DNA of 64,000 nt from JAVXCQ01 sp036659415 (GTDB lineage Bacteria > Bacillota > Negativicutes > Acidaminococcales > Acidaminococcaceae). Position 1 is the first letter of the stretch, and each line of letters begins with the position of its first letter. Below the pieces are notes generated by a model. It was given only the letters and a program-made list of their open reading frames with translations. It was not told the DNA's origin and did no database searches. Position numbers and translations under genes: made by a program. The stretch covers positions 1-64,000 of the forward strand of contig JAVXCQ010000009.1 of NCBI GenBank assembly GCA_036659415.1. The letters are read 5' to 3'. This document shows positions 44,544 through 52,930 of the stretch, piece after piece.

Positions 44544-45476
44544 ATGTCCAAAATTGCTAAAAGCGTTATTGATTTAATTGGCAACACCCCCCTCTTAGCT
44601 CTCACCAACTACAACAAAACCTTCGCGCCACAAGCCGAAATTATTGCTAAATTAGAATATTTAAATCCTGCCGGCAGCGCCAAAGATCGAGTGGGTAAAG
44701 CCATGATTGAAACCGCCGAAGCTCAAGGGCTTTTGCAATCAGATTCCGTCATTATCGAGCCGACTAGCGGCAATACCGGTATTGGTCTAGCCGCCGTAGC
44801 TGCTGCCAAAGGCTACCGTGCTATTCTCACCATGCCGGAAACCATGAGCCTCGAACGCCGTAACCTTTTAAAAGCTTATGGGGCAGAAGTCGTCCTAACG
44901 CCCGGAGCAGAAGGCATGGCCGGAGCCATTGCCAAAGCAGAAAGCCTCGCCCGAGAAATCCCCCATGCTTTTATTCCGGGACAGTTCACTAATCCTGCCA
45001 ATCCCGCTGTCCACCAAGCCACGACCGGTCCTGAAATTTGGCGTGATACCGATGGTCGCATAGACATTTTTGTAGCCGGTGTCGGCACCGGTGGTACCAT
45101 CTCCGGTACCGCCGCCTATCTCAAAAGCCAAAATCCGCAAATCCAGGTTATCGCTGTCGAACCGGCGGACTCTCCCCTTATTTCTCAAGGCATCGCCGGT
45201 CCCCACAAAATACAAGGTATCGGCGCTAACTTCATTCCCGCCAACTTTAAGTGTGAATTATGTGATGAAGTAATTCCCGTTACCAGTGAAGATGCTTTCC
45301 GCGTCGTCAAAGCGCTCACCCGCCATGAAGGTTTTCTCATTGGTATCTCCGGCGGTGCTGCTCTCCACGCCGCCACAATCCTCGCTAACCGTCCTGCCAA
45401 CAAGGGCAAAACCATTGTCGTCCTCTTGCCGGACAGTGGCGAGCGCTATCTTTCCACTCCTGGCTTTATCGACTAA
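44544..45476 (+). CDS. cysK: Cysteine synthase A (O-acetylserine sulfhydrylase)
   Basis: A 310-residue PLP enzyme that makes cysteine from O-acetylserine and sulfide. IGNTPLLAL at the start, PLP lysine in NPAGSAKDRV (about K44), the substrate-binding PTSGNTGIGLA loop, and GVGTGGTISG for the PLP phosphate are all present. SD AAGAGG. Followed by an HD protein 32 bases downstream, probably co-transcribed. Confidence 0.95.
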   Translation: MSKIAKSVIDLIGNTPLLALTNYNKTFAPQAEIIAKLEYLNPAGSAKDRVGKAMIETAEAQGLLQSDSVIIEPTSGNTGIGLAAVAAAKGYRAILTMPETMSLERRNLLKAYGAEVVLTPGAEGMAGAIAKAESLAREIPHAFIPGQFTNPANPAVHQATTGPEIWRDTDGRIDIFVAGVGTGGTISGTAAYLKSQNPQIQVIAVEPADSPLISQGIAGPHKIQGIGANFIPANFKCELCDEVIPVTSEDAFRVVKALTRHEGFLIGISGGAALHAATILANRPANKGKTIVVLLPDSGERYLSTPGFID

Positions 45477-45502
45477 GTTATCTGAAAATCTGAAAGGGGT
45501 TT

Positions 45503-46108
45503 ATGAATATGACAACCATTAATCGTGAGCAAGCTTGGGATTTACTAACTACCTACAATCAAGAACTTTTCCATTTGCGTCACGCTTTAACTGTAGAGGG
45601 CGTTATGCGCTACTTTGCACGGGAATTGGGTTATGCTGACCGCCAAGACTTTTGGGGTACGGTTGGTCTTTTGCACGATCTGGACTTTGAAAAGTACCCC
45701 ACTGAGCACTGCCACAAGAGTCAAGAACTCATGCGAGCCGCTGGTCTAGACGAAGAACTAATTCACGCCACCGCCAGTCACGGCTACGGTTTATGCGTAG
45801 AAATTAAACCAGAACACCAAATGGAAAAAATACTTTTTGCCTGCGACGAACTCACCGGACTAATTGGCGCTTGTGCCATCATGCGTCCTTCCAAAAGTGT
45901 GCAGGATATGGAGCTAAAATCCGTCAAAAAGAAATTTAAAGACAAAAGCTTTGCCGCCGGTTGTTCCCGCGAAGTAATTAGCCAAGGTGCTGAAATGCTG
46001 GGCTGGGAACTAGATGAACTGTTAGAAAAAACTATCCTAGCCATGCGCGAAGACGAAGCAGATATTAGCCTAGCTATCGACTGGATGGAAAAACATCCTA
46101 ACCAATAA
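45503..46108 (+). CDS. HD-domain hydrolase-like protein
   Basis: A 201-residue protein with the HD metal-binding pattern: HALTVEG, then LLHDLDFEKYP (HD pair), and SHGYG. Typical of small metal-dependent phosphohydrolases of the HDIG/YqeK-like type. The physiological substrate is unknown. It shares its transcript with cysK and ends at a strong terminator. ATG at 45503, or in frame at 45509, both after GAAAGGGG. Confidence 0.75.
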   Translation: MNMTTINREQAWDLLTTYNQELFHLRHALTVEGVMRYFARELGYADRQDFWGTVGLLHDLDFEKYPTEHCHKSQELMRAAGLDEELIHATASHGYGLCVEIKPEHQMEKILFACDELTGLIGACAIMRPSKSVQDMELKSVKKKFKDKSFAAGCSREVISQGAEMLGWELDELLEKTILAMREDEADISLAIDWMEKHPNQ

Positions 46109-46112
46109 AAAC

Positions 46113-46174
46113 TAGTAAAACACAAAAGAAGGTCTTGGGGCAATCGCCCCAAGACCTTCTTTTGTGTTTTACTA
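46113..46174. terminator. Bidirectional terminator (29-bp stem)
   Basis: A perfect 29-bp stem around a four-base loop with A and T runs, between convergent genes at 46108 and 46184. Confidence 0.93.
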
Positions 46175-46183
46175 CCCTCGTCC

Positions 46184-47014
46184 TTAAAGCTGACGGCTCA
46201 GCATTTCCATCACCATCATATTACTCACCACACCGATACCACCCGGCACAGGTGTGAACGCACTGGCTTTAGCCGCTACAGCAGGTGCCACATCGCCGCA
46301 AATACCCTCTGCGGTAGCATTAATACCCACGTCCACAATTACTACGCCCTCTTTAACCATTTCCGGCTGTATAAACCCCGGTATGCCTACGGCGGCTACA
46401 ATAATATCCGCACTGCGCAATACTGCCGGTAAATTAGTAGTCCTTGAATGACAAATCGTTACCGTGGCGTTTTCCCGTAAAAGCAAAAGTGCTACCGGTT
46501 TACCTACCACATTACTCCGTCCTAAAACCACCACGTTTTTCCCTTGCAGCGCAATCTCGTAGTGAGCTAATGTCGCCATACAAGCTCTTGCCGTACAAGG
46601 TGCCCAGCGACTATGTCCCAAATAAAGTTCACCAGCATTCAGCGGACTTAAACAATCCACATCTTTGGCCGGCGCCAAGACCGCACCGATCGCATCAGCA
46701 TTCAGATGAGGTGGCAAGGGCATCATGGGCAAAATACCGGTAATAGCTGGATTTTGATTAAGCTGAATAATCGCTTCCTCCACGGCACTTTGAGTTGCCG
46801 TGGCCGCTAGCTCCACTAATTGCACCTGCGCCCCGATTCCTTCCGTCATTTTCACCAAACGATTTTTGTAAACCTGGGACGCAGGATCTGCGCCTACCGT
46901 GACAATCGCTAGCGTTACCTCTTCACCACGAGCCTTCGCCGCCGCCAAGCTTGCTTCTATTTGAGTACGTGCCGCTGCCGCCACGGCTTTGCCTAACATC
47001 ATTACTGTTTCCAT
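46184..47014 (-). CDS. folD: Methylenetetrahydrofolate dehydrogenase/cyclohydrolase FolD
   Basis: A 276-residue bifunctional enzyme for reversible conversion of methylene-THF, methenyl-THF and formyl-THF. VGADPASQVYKNRLVKM contains the catalytic Lys/Tyr region; VLGRSNVVGKPVALLL and the PVPGGIGVVSNMM end are signatures. ATG at 47014 has GGGGAGG eight bases upstream. It follows fhs and completes the one-carbon branch, likely in formate or serine/glycine metabolism. Confidence 0.95.
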   Translation of the reverse strand: METVMMLGKAVAAAARTQIEASLAAAKARGEEVTLAIVTVGADPASQVYKNRLVKMTEGIGAQVQLVELAATATQSAVEEAIIQLNQNPAITGILPMMPLPPHLNADAIGAVLAPAKDVDCLSPLNAGELYLGHSRWAPCTARACMATLAHYEIALQGKNVVVLGRSNVVGKPVALLLLRENATVTICHSRTTNLPAVLRSADIIVAAVGIPGFIQPEMVKEGVVIVDVGINATAEGICGDVAPAVAAKASAFTPVPGGIGVVSNMMVMEMLSRQL

Positions 47015-47046
47015 CTTGTCTGCCTCCCCTTTACAACTCACTACCT

Positions 47047-47087
47047 AAAAGAAAGAGCCATCTCTCTAAATAGCGAGATAGCCCTTT
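47047..47087 (-). terminator. Terminator between fhs and folD
   Basis: An imperfect stem (47052-47064 with 47075-47087), mismatches partly G-U on the minus strand, then TTTT. It may reduce folD relative to fhs. Confidence 0.5.
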
Positions 47088-47108
47088 TGGGGTCAACTGG
47101 GTTTCAGC

Positions 47109-48779
47109 TTAGAACAAACCGCTGATAACACCCTCATCACTAACATCAATTTTTTCTGCCGCAGGCACTTTCGGTAAGCCTGGCATTGTCATAATATCAC
47201 CGGTCAAAACCACGATAAAGCCTGCTCCTGCCGCAATCCGTGCATTCTTTACGGTTAGCGTAAACCCTTCCGGTCGTCCCAAAAGTGCCGGATTATCGGA
47301 TAAGGAATATTGCGTTTTGGCCATACAAATCGGTAATTTACCATAGCCCAGTTGTTCAAACTCAGCCAAAGCTTTTTCTGCCACTCCTTCATAAGCCACG
47401 CTAGCTGCACCGTAAATCTCTTTAGCTATTTTTTCAATTTTGCCTTTCAATGATAATTCTGTACTATATAACGGTTCAAAATCTGCTTCTTCGGCTTCCA
47501 CCAAATCCACAACCTCACGTGCCAGTGCCATGCCGCCAGTGCCGCCTTTGGCAAATACATCGGATAAAGCCACGTTCACGCCATGAGCCGCACAATGAGC
47601 ACGGATTACTTCTAGCTCTTCTGCGGTATCTTGCGCAAAAATATTAATAGCCACTACTGCTGGCACTTGATATTTTTTAATATTTTGAATATGTTTTTCT
47701 AAATTGACCAGGCCTTTTTTGACCGCCGCCACATTAGGTACCGTTAATTCGGCCTTGGCCACGCCACCATGCATTTTAAGTGCCCGCACTGTAGCTACGA
47801 TAACTACAGCATTAGGTCTGAGCTTCGCATAACGACATTTAATGTCAAAGAATTTTTCAGCCCCTAGGTCAGCACCGAAACCAGCCTCCGTGACTGTATA
47901 TTCTGCTAGCTTCATAGCTGTTTTAGTAGCCATCACACTATTACAGCCATGAGCAATATTAGCAAAAGGTCCGCCGTGAATAATAGCCGGCACGTTCTCC
48001 AAGGTTTGTACTAAATTCGGTTTAACCGCATCTTTCAAAAGAGCCGCCATTGCACCGTGAGCTTTAATTTGACCTGCCGTCACCGGCGCACCGTTATAAT
48101 CATAAGCCACAATAATCTTGCTCAACCGTTCTTTAAGGTCATGCAGACTACTAGCCAAGCACAAAATAGCCATAACTTCTGAAGCTACTGTTATATCAAA
48201 ACCATCCTGCCTTGGCACCCCATGAGCTTTGCCACCTAGACCAACCACAATGTTGCGAAGCTCTCTGTCATTCATATCCACTACCCGTTTCCATACAATA
48301 CGGCGCGGGTCAATATTAAGGTCATTACCCTGTTGAATATGATTGTCCAGCATTGCTGCCAACAACATATGAGCAGCCGTAATCGCATGAAAGTCACCGG
48401 TAAAATGAAGGTTAATATCTTCCATCGGTACTACTTGAGAATAACCGCCGCCGGCAGCACCACCCTTAACACCCATACAAGGTCCCAAGGACGGTTCCCG
48501 CAAAGCGACAATAACATCTTTACCGATTTTTGCCAGTCCCTGTGCCAGTCCCACCGTCGTTGTTGACTTACCTTCGCCAGCCGGTGTAGGTGTAATTGCT
48601 GTTACCAATACCAATTTTCCAGCAGATTTTTTCTCCAAGCGCTGAATTAATTGCATAGATAATTTAGCCTTATAACGGCCATACATTTCAATATCTTCTT
48701 CACCAATGCCCAGCTTAGCCGCAACCTCAGTAATTGTTAACATTTTTGCCTGTTGTGCAATTTCAATATCAGATAACAT
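47109..48779 (-). CDS. fhs: Formate-tetrahydrofolate ligase
   Basis: A 556-residue ATP-dependent ligase (formyl-THF synthetase). TPTPAGEGKSTTTVGLAQGL (about residues 61-80) is the P-loop signature; VATVRALKMHGG and the MPGLPKVPAAEKIDV end are hallmarks. SD AGGAGG. Together with FolD it links formate to the folate C1 pool. It is about 55 kDa, full length for the family. Confidence 0.97.
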   Translation of the reverse strand: MLSDIEIAQQAKMLTITEVAAKLGIGEEDIEMYGRYKAKLSMQLIQRLEKKSAGKLVLVTAITPTPAGEGKSTTTVGLAQGLAKIGKDVIVALREPSLGPCMGVKGGAAGGGYSQVVPMEDINLHFTGDFHAITAAHMLLAAMLDNHIQQGNDLNIDPRRIVWKRVVDMNDRELRNIVVGLGGKAHGVPRQDGFDITVASEVMAILCLASSLHDLKERLSKIIVAYDYNGAPVTAGQIKAHGAMAALLKDAVKPNLVQTLENVPAIIHGGPFANIAHGCNSVMATKTAMKLAEYTVTEAGFGADLGAEKFFDIKCRYAKLRPNAVVIVATVRALKMHGGVAKAELTVPNVAAVKKGLVNLEKHIQNIKKYQVPAVVAINIFAQDTAEELEVIRAHCAAHGVNVALSDVFAKGGTGGMALAREVVDLVEAEEADFEPLYSTELSLKGKIEKIAKEIYGAASVAYEGVAEKALAEFEQLGYGKLPICMAKTQYSLSDNPALLGRPEGFTLTVKNARIAAGAGFIVVLTGDIMTMPGLPKVPAAEKIDVSDEGVISGLF

Positions 48780-48860
48780 AAATTACCTCCTAAATTTTGG
48801 GGGCTACCCCTCTTGAACTATACTATTCTGTACAAAACCGGCTTTTCCTGCTTCCACCCC

Positions 48861-48871
48861 ATGTATACAAT
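48861..48871. promoter_or_regulatory. GTATAC-centred site upstream of fhs
   Basis: ATGTATACAAT between the fhs start (48779) and the PBP stop (48880). It shares the TTGTATAC/GTATAC core with the aspA operator, but only one core is present. May be chance. Confidence 0.3.
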
Positions 48872-48879
48872 GTAAAGTT

Positions 48880-50892
48880 TTATTCAAACCACACTTCAAT
48901 AATGCTCCCCGGCGGCAAAAGCACGCCCGGTGGCACTGATTGCCTACGTGCCGTTCCTCCACCATGAGGAATGAGCGAAAGTTGCCCCTGCTGGATAAGC
49001 TCTGCCACCTGCCGGACATTAAGACCAGCCAGATTAGGCAATTTAACGCGGCCATCACTTAAAATTTGCATTTGTGGCATTACCCGCACCACTTTAGCTG
49101 CCTCTTCTTCTTTGAGCAACTCCATGGAAGGAAGACCTCTGGCATTACTAGGCTGAATGCCCTGCGCTACTAAAATCTGTTGCAAGGTATCTCTAAAAAC
49201 TGGTGCCGATACTTGGGAACCATAGAAGGCTCCCTGTGGGGTATCTAACATTATTAGCATCGCATATTGTGGTTCATCGCTGGGCACAAAGCCCACAAAA
49301 GAAGCAATATACTTACCAGCAGCGTAGCCGCCTTCCGGACTTAGCTTTTCAGCGGTGCCTGTTTTACCGGCAATGCGGTAGCCTTGAATTTTAGCTGTTT
49401 TACCGCCGCCTTCGGAAATAACCTTTTCCATCATCACTCGCATCTTACTCGCCACGTCTTCGGTAATCACTCGGCGTACCACCTCTGTTTTGCCTTCCTG
49501 CAAAACTTTACCGTCCGCCGCCACCACTTTTTTAATAATATACGGCTTCACCAGTTCGCCACCGTTGGCAATAGCACAAATAGCCCGCAACATTTGTAGC
49601 GGTGATACAGCTACCCCCTGCCCAATTGCCATGGTTGCCACATCCGGTGCTCGCATTTCTTCGGCATTGTACAAAATACCATCTTCTTCACCCGGTAGCT
49701 CAATGCCTGTGGCGGTACCAAAACCAAATTTTTTGGCATATTCAGTCATGCGCTTGCCACCTAGCTTCATACCGAGGTCGGCCATCCCCGTATTGACAGA
49801 ATATTTAATAATATCAGTAAAAGTAATCGCACCTAAACCTTCGCCATCCCAGTTTTGAATTACCCGATCCGCTACGGCAAAAGCGCCAGTGTCATTAAAA
49901 GGTGTATCTGGCGTCACCACACCCTCGGTTAACCCTGCCGAACCTACAATTGGTTTAAAAACCGACCCCGGTTCATAAAGTACCGACACCGCCCTGTTAA
50001 CCCAGCTAGCCGCCGGATAATCGCCAAAATGGTTGGGGTCAAACGTAGGTCTGCTGGCCATTCCCAAAATTTCACCAGTATGGGGATCCATCAAAATAAC
50101 TGAGGCACTGGCCGCATGAGTCTTAGCCATAGCGTCATCAAGCCCTTTTTCTAGCACATACTGCATTTTGCTATCTAAAGTCAGGTACACCTTAGACATT
50201 TTAGGAGCATTATCCTCCTTGACCAAACTGGTACCAAACAAATGGCCATTGTTAAAAATAGCATCATACTTGATTTTTTGTCCCTTAAGCACCTTATCTA
50301 GCACCAGTTCGATGCCGCCCAGACCTTTGTCGTCGGTCCCCACATAGCCCAAAATCTGTGCCGCCAAACTACCGTTAGTATAATAGCGCTTACTTTCATC
50401 AACAAAATGAAAGCCATGTAATTTATTGTCTTTAATCACCTTGCTCAAAGCTTCCACCTCTGACGGTTCCAGGGTGCGTTTAAGCCATAAATATTGGAGT
50501 TCTTGTTTGAAATCCGCATACAACACCTCAACAGGCATTTTTAAAATTGGGGCCATTAATTCCGCCGCCAACTTACGCGGATCACGCTGGGGAATCTTTT
50601 CGTTCTCCCAATCCCAAGGGGAATCGTTCATGCCCAAAGGATCTACATACAAAGACTTGGCCAGCACACTGACCGCCAAATCTTCTCCGTTGCGATCCAA
50701 AATACTTCCCCGGGGCGATAAATCCACCGCCACCCCGGCAATTTTTTCCATAGCTCGTCTTGATAACTCACTGCCTTGGATAATTTGCAAATAAAACAAA
50801 CGGCTAACTACGCCCAAAATCAACAGCAGGATAAAAGCCCCCAACATAAAAATACGCTTTTTTCCGTTGTTAGTGCCGAAGCCATGGCTCAT
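48880..50892 (-). CDS. Penicillin-binding protein (FtsI/SpoVD-type transpeptidase) with PASTA domain
   Basis: A class B PBP of 670 residues from the ATG at 50892 (GTG at 50901 is three codons earlier). Order: short cytoplasmic tail, one membrane anchor (about 16-35), dimerisation domain, transpeptidase with SxxK (GSVFK), SxN (YSVNTG) and KTG (KTGTAE), and a C-terminal PASTA-like segment (about 608-668). Cross-links peptidoglycan at the septum. It overlaps ftsW by four bases (ATGA), so the pair probably works as a cognate polymerase/transpeptidase. Confidence 0.93.
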   Translation of the reverse strand: MSHGFGTNNGKKRIFMLGAFILLLILGVVSRLFYLQIIQGSELSRRAMEKIAGVAVDLSPRGSILDRNGEDLAVSVLAKSLYVDPLGMNDSPWDWENEKIPQRDPRKLAAELMAPILKMPVEVLYADFKQELQYLWLKRTLEPSEVEALSKVIKDNKLHGFHFVDESKRYYTNGSLAAQILGYVGTDDKGLGGIELVLDKVLKGQKIKYDAIFNNGHLFGTSLVKEDNAPKMSKVYLTLDSKMQYVLEKGLDDAMAKTHAASASVILMDPHTGEILGMASRPTFDPNHFGDYPAASWVNRAVSVLYEPGSVFKPIVGSAGLTEGVVTPDTPFNDTGAFAVADRVIQNWDGEGLGAITFTDIIKYSVNTGMADLGMKLGGKRMTEYAKKFGFGTATGIELPGEEDGILYNAEEMRAPDVATMAIGQGVAVSPLQMLRAICAIANGGELVKPYIIKKVVAADGKVLQEGKTEVVRRVITEDVASKMRVMMEKVISEGGGKTAKIQGYRIAGKTGTAEKLSPEGGYAAGKYIASFVGFVPSDEPQYAMLIMLDTPQGAFYGSQVSAPVFRDTLQQILVAQGIQPSNARGLPSMELLKEEEAAKVVRVMPQMQILSDGRVKLPNLAGLNVRQVAELIQQGQLSLIPHGGGTARRQSVPPGVLLPPGSIIEVWFE

Positions 50893-52079
50893 GGCCGCCA
50901 CCTCCTAGCTTGCGCTCGTCTGGCCGCCAATTCCTGTTTTTTCAGCGCAAAATCCGCCCTCGCTTGCTCCTGCTCACCAGACGCCTTAATTTCCGTCCGA
51001 TATACAGAAATAATCAGACCAATGGCGCCTAAGGTTGCTAACAGCGAAGTCCCACCATAGCTAATAAAAGCCATGGGGACACCAATAACAGGCAAAATGC
51101 CGGTTACCATCGCCATATTTGCCAAAGACTGCCCCACAATAAGCACATTAATGCCGGTTACCAAAAGAAAAGCCGACGTGTTTTTGCAGCGAAAAGCAAT
51201 GGTTTGAATAGCCAGTGCTAACAGCAGAAAAAAGCCAATCAAGAGCAGTGCGCCCACAAAACCCCACTCCTGGCAAAAAATAGCAAAAGCAAAGTCCGTG
51301 TGTGCTTCCGGCAGATGCAAGATGCGCGTAGTCCCGATGCCAACCTTATCTCCCAACCAGCCGCCGCTGCCGATACTCATCAGCGACTGCACCATTTGAT
51401 AACCAATGTTATCAGCATCTTGCCAGGGATCTAGCCATAACTGGATACGTGCCAAGCGATAAGGTGCATGAACCGCCATCGCCACAAGCCCCGCAATACC
51501 ACCACCCACAAGCACCAACAGTTCTAACAGGGGTAAGCCCGCCAAAAAATACATAATCAGCATCAGCGCCGCCAAAATCGCCGCTGTTCCCATATTTGGT
51601 TGTTTAAAAACCAAAAACATGAGTAGTAGTGCCTGTAACATCGGTAAACATTCCGGAAAATGCAGGAGTGTTGCCCGCTGGCCTTTTTTAAGTAACTCCC
51701 CTAAACTACCGGCGCCTAGAATAATTAGAGCCGCCTTAGCAAACTCCGAGGGTTGCAAACGAATGCCACCTAAACTAAGCCACCGCCTGGAACCATTTAC
51801 TTCGACACCGCCCAATAAGACCGCCAATAAACTCACCAAGCAAATCACGTAAAAAACTTGGCGACCTTGCAAAAAACTCTTATAACTCGTGTGCCAACCA
51901 AGCACATACATCATAATCAGTGACAAGGCACCATAGATTAAATAATTATATAAATAGCTAGAACCGGAGTCCACAAAACTGGCACTGTACACATTAATAC
52001 AACCAATTGTCATTAGTAAAAAGGTCAACGTCAGGACGGCATCCTTGGGATTATCCCAAATGAGAAAACGTTTTTGCAT
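50889..52079 (-). CDS. ftsW: FtsW/RodA-family peptidoglycan glycosyltransferase
   Basis: A 396-residue SEDS protein with about ten membrane segments. GSGGWLGDKVGIGT and NMAMVTGILPVIGVPMAFISYGGTSLLATL carry the SEDS signature. It polymerises glycan strands from lipid II. The adjacent class B PBP supports FtsW rather than RodA. Confidence 0.88.
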   Translation of the reverse strand: MQKRFLIWDNPKDAVLTLTFLLMTIGCINVYSASFVDSGSSYLYNYLIYGALSLIMMYVLGWHTSYKSFLQGRQVFYVICLVSLLAVLLGGVEVNGSRRWLSLGGIRLQPSEFAKAALIILGAGSLGELLKKGQRATLLHFPECLPMLQALLLMFLVFKQPNMGTAAILAALMLIMYFLAGLPLLELLVLVGGGIAGLVAMAVHAPYRLARIQLWLDPWQDADNIGYQMVQSLMSIGSGGWLGDKVGIGTTRILHLPEAHTDFAFAIFCQEWGFVGALLLIGFFLLLALAIQTIAFRCKNTSAFLLVTGINVLIVGQSLANMAMVTGILPVIGVPMAFISYGGTSLLATLGAIGLIISVYRTEIKASGEQEQARADFALKKQELAARRAQARRWRP

Positions 52080-52094
52080 GCTTACACCTCACAT

Positions 52095-52736
52095 TTATTT
52101 AAACACAGCCTCGCAAAAATTAATTTTCTTGCCCAAAGCGCTAAAGCGTTGTTCATATTCCGTCATCACTTCATTATCATATTCCGAATGATGGAGGTCA
52201 TAACTAAGGCCGATAATCTCCATGCCAAAGTCCCTAAATTCCGCCAAAGAAAAATCAAAAAGTTCCTTATTGTCGGTTTTAAAACGTAAGTGCCCACCTA
52301 CGCCTACCACCTGTAAATATTTTGCCAAAAAATTATGATGTGTTAGCCGCCGTTTAGCCTGTTTGGACTTGGGCCACGGATCGCTAAAGTTCAAATACAG
52401 TGCTTTAATCTCCCCCGGTTCAAACCAATCTTCCAGATAAGCCGCATTCCCGCACACAATTTTCACATTAGTAAGTCCCAGCTCTTTGGTCATCTGCCCC
52501 GGATAATAGCAAATATCATGCTGCGTTTCTACACCGATAAAGCCTTTTTCCGGATATAAACCCGCCATCCCGGTAATAAACCGGCCGCGACCGCACCCTA
52601 TTTCCAGCGCCAAATCCTTTTTGCCCAAAACTTCCGCCCAATGGCCTTTGTATTGTTCCAGTTCTTGCGTCAAAATATATTCGCCTTTTAAAACTTGTAT
52701 CGCTTTAGCAATCCACGGTTTTTTTCTCAGTCGCAT
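52095..52736 (-). CDS. trmB: tRNA (guanine-N7-)-methyltransferase
   Basis: A 213-residue SAM-dependent enzyme that makes m7G46 in tRNA. LALEIGCGRGRFI is the SAM-binding motif; YLNFSDPWPKSKQAKRRLTHHNF is a TrmB hallmark, with the basic tRNA-binding segment. It is 15 bases upstream of ftsW on the same strand. A dimeric or monomeric cytoplasmic enzyme. Confidence 0.95.
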   Translation of the reverse strand: MRLRKKPWIAKAIQVLKGEYILTQELEQYKGHWAEVLGKKDLALEIGCGRGRFITGMAGLYPEKGFIGVETQHDICYYPGQMTKELGLTNVKIVCGNAAYLEDWFEPGEIKALYLNFSDPWPKSKQAKRRLTHHNFLAKYLQVVGVGGHLRFKTDNKELFDFSLAEFRDFGMEIIGLSYDLHHSEYDNEVMTEYEQRFSALGKKINFCEAVFK

Positions 52737-52888
52737 GCCTAACCACCCTTGTTATTCTTCATTTTGTCTTGCTTTCGTTTCTCTATTATATACCAAATAA
52801 GCGGAAAAATCAGCGTGCCGGCGACAAAAATCCCCCTGCCCGCTCCCCCCACTGTTGTCAGAATTTACTGCTACCTGTCTAAAAACCA

Positions 52889-52897
52889 TGTTATACT
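52889..52897 (+). promoter_or_regulatory. Extended -10 promoter for the antiporter
   Basis: TGTTATACT (TG 52889-52890, TATACT 52892-52897), about 33 bases before the ATG at 52931; SD AAGGAGG. Confidence 0.55.
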
Positions 52898-52930
52898 AAA
52901 AGCAGAAATAGTCTCAAGGAGGTTCACCCT

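Noticed and set aside
48804..49058. 84-aa minus-strand frame overlapping the PBP gene end
   Set aside because: Out-of-frame shadow of the PASTA-containing PBP gene.
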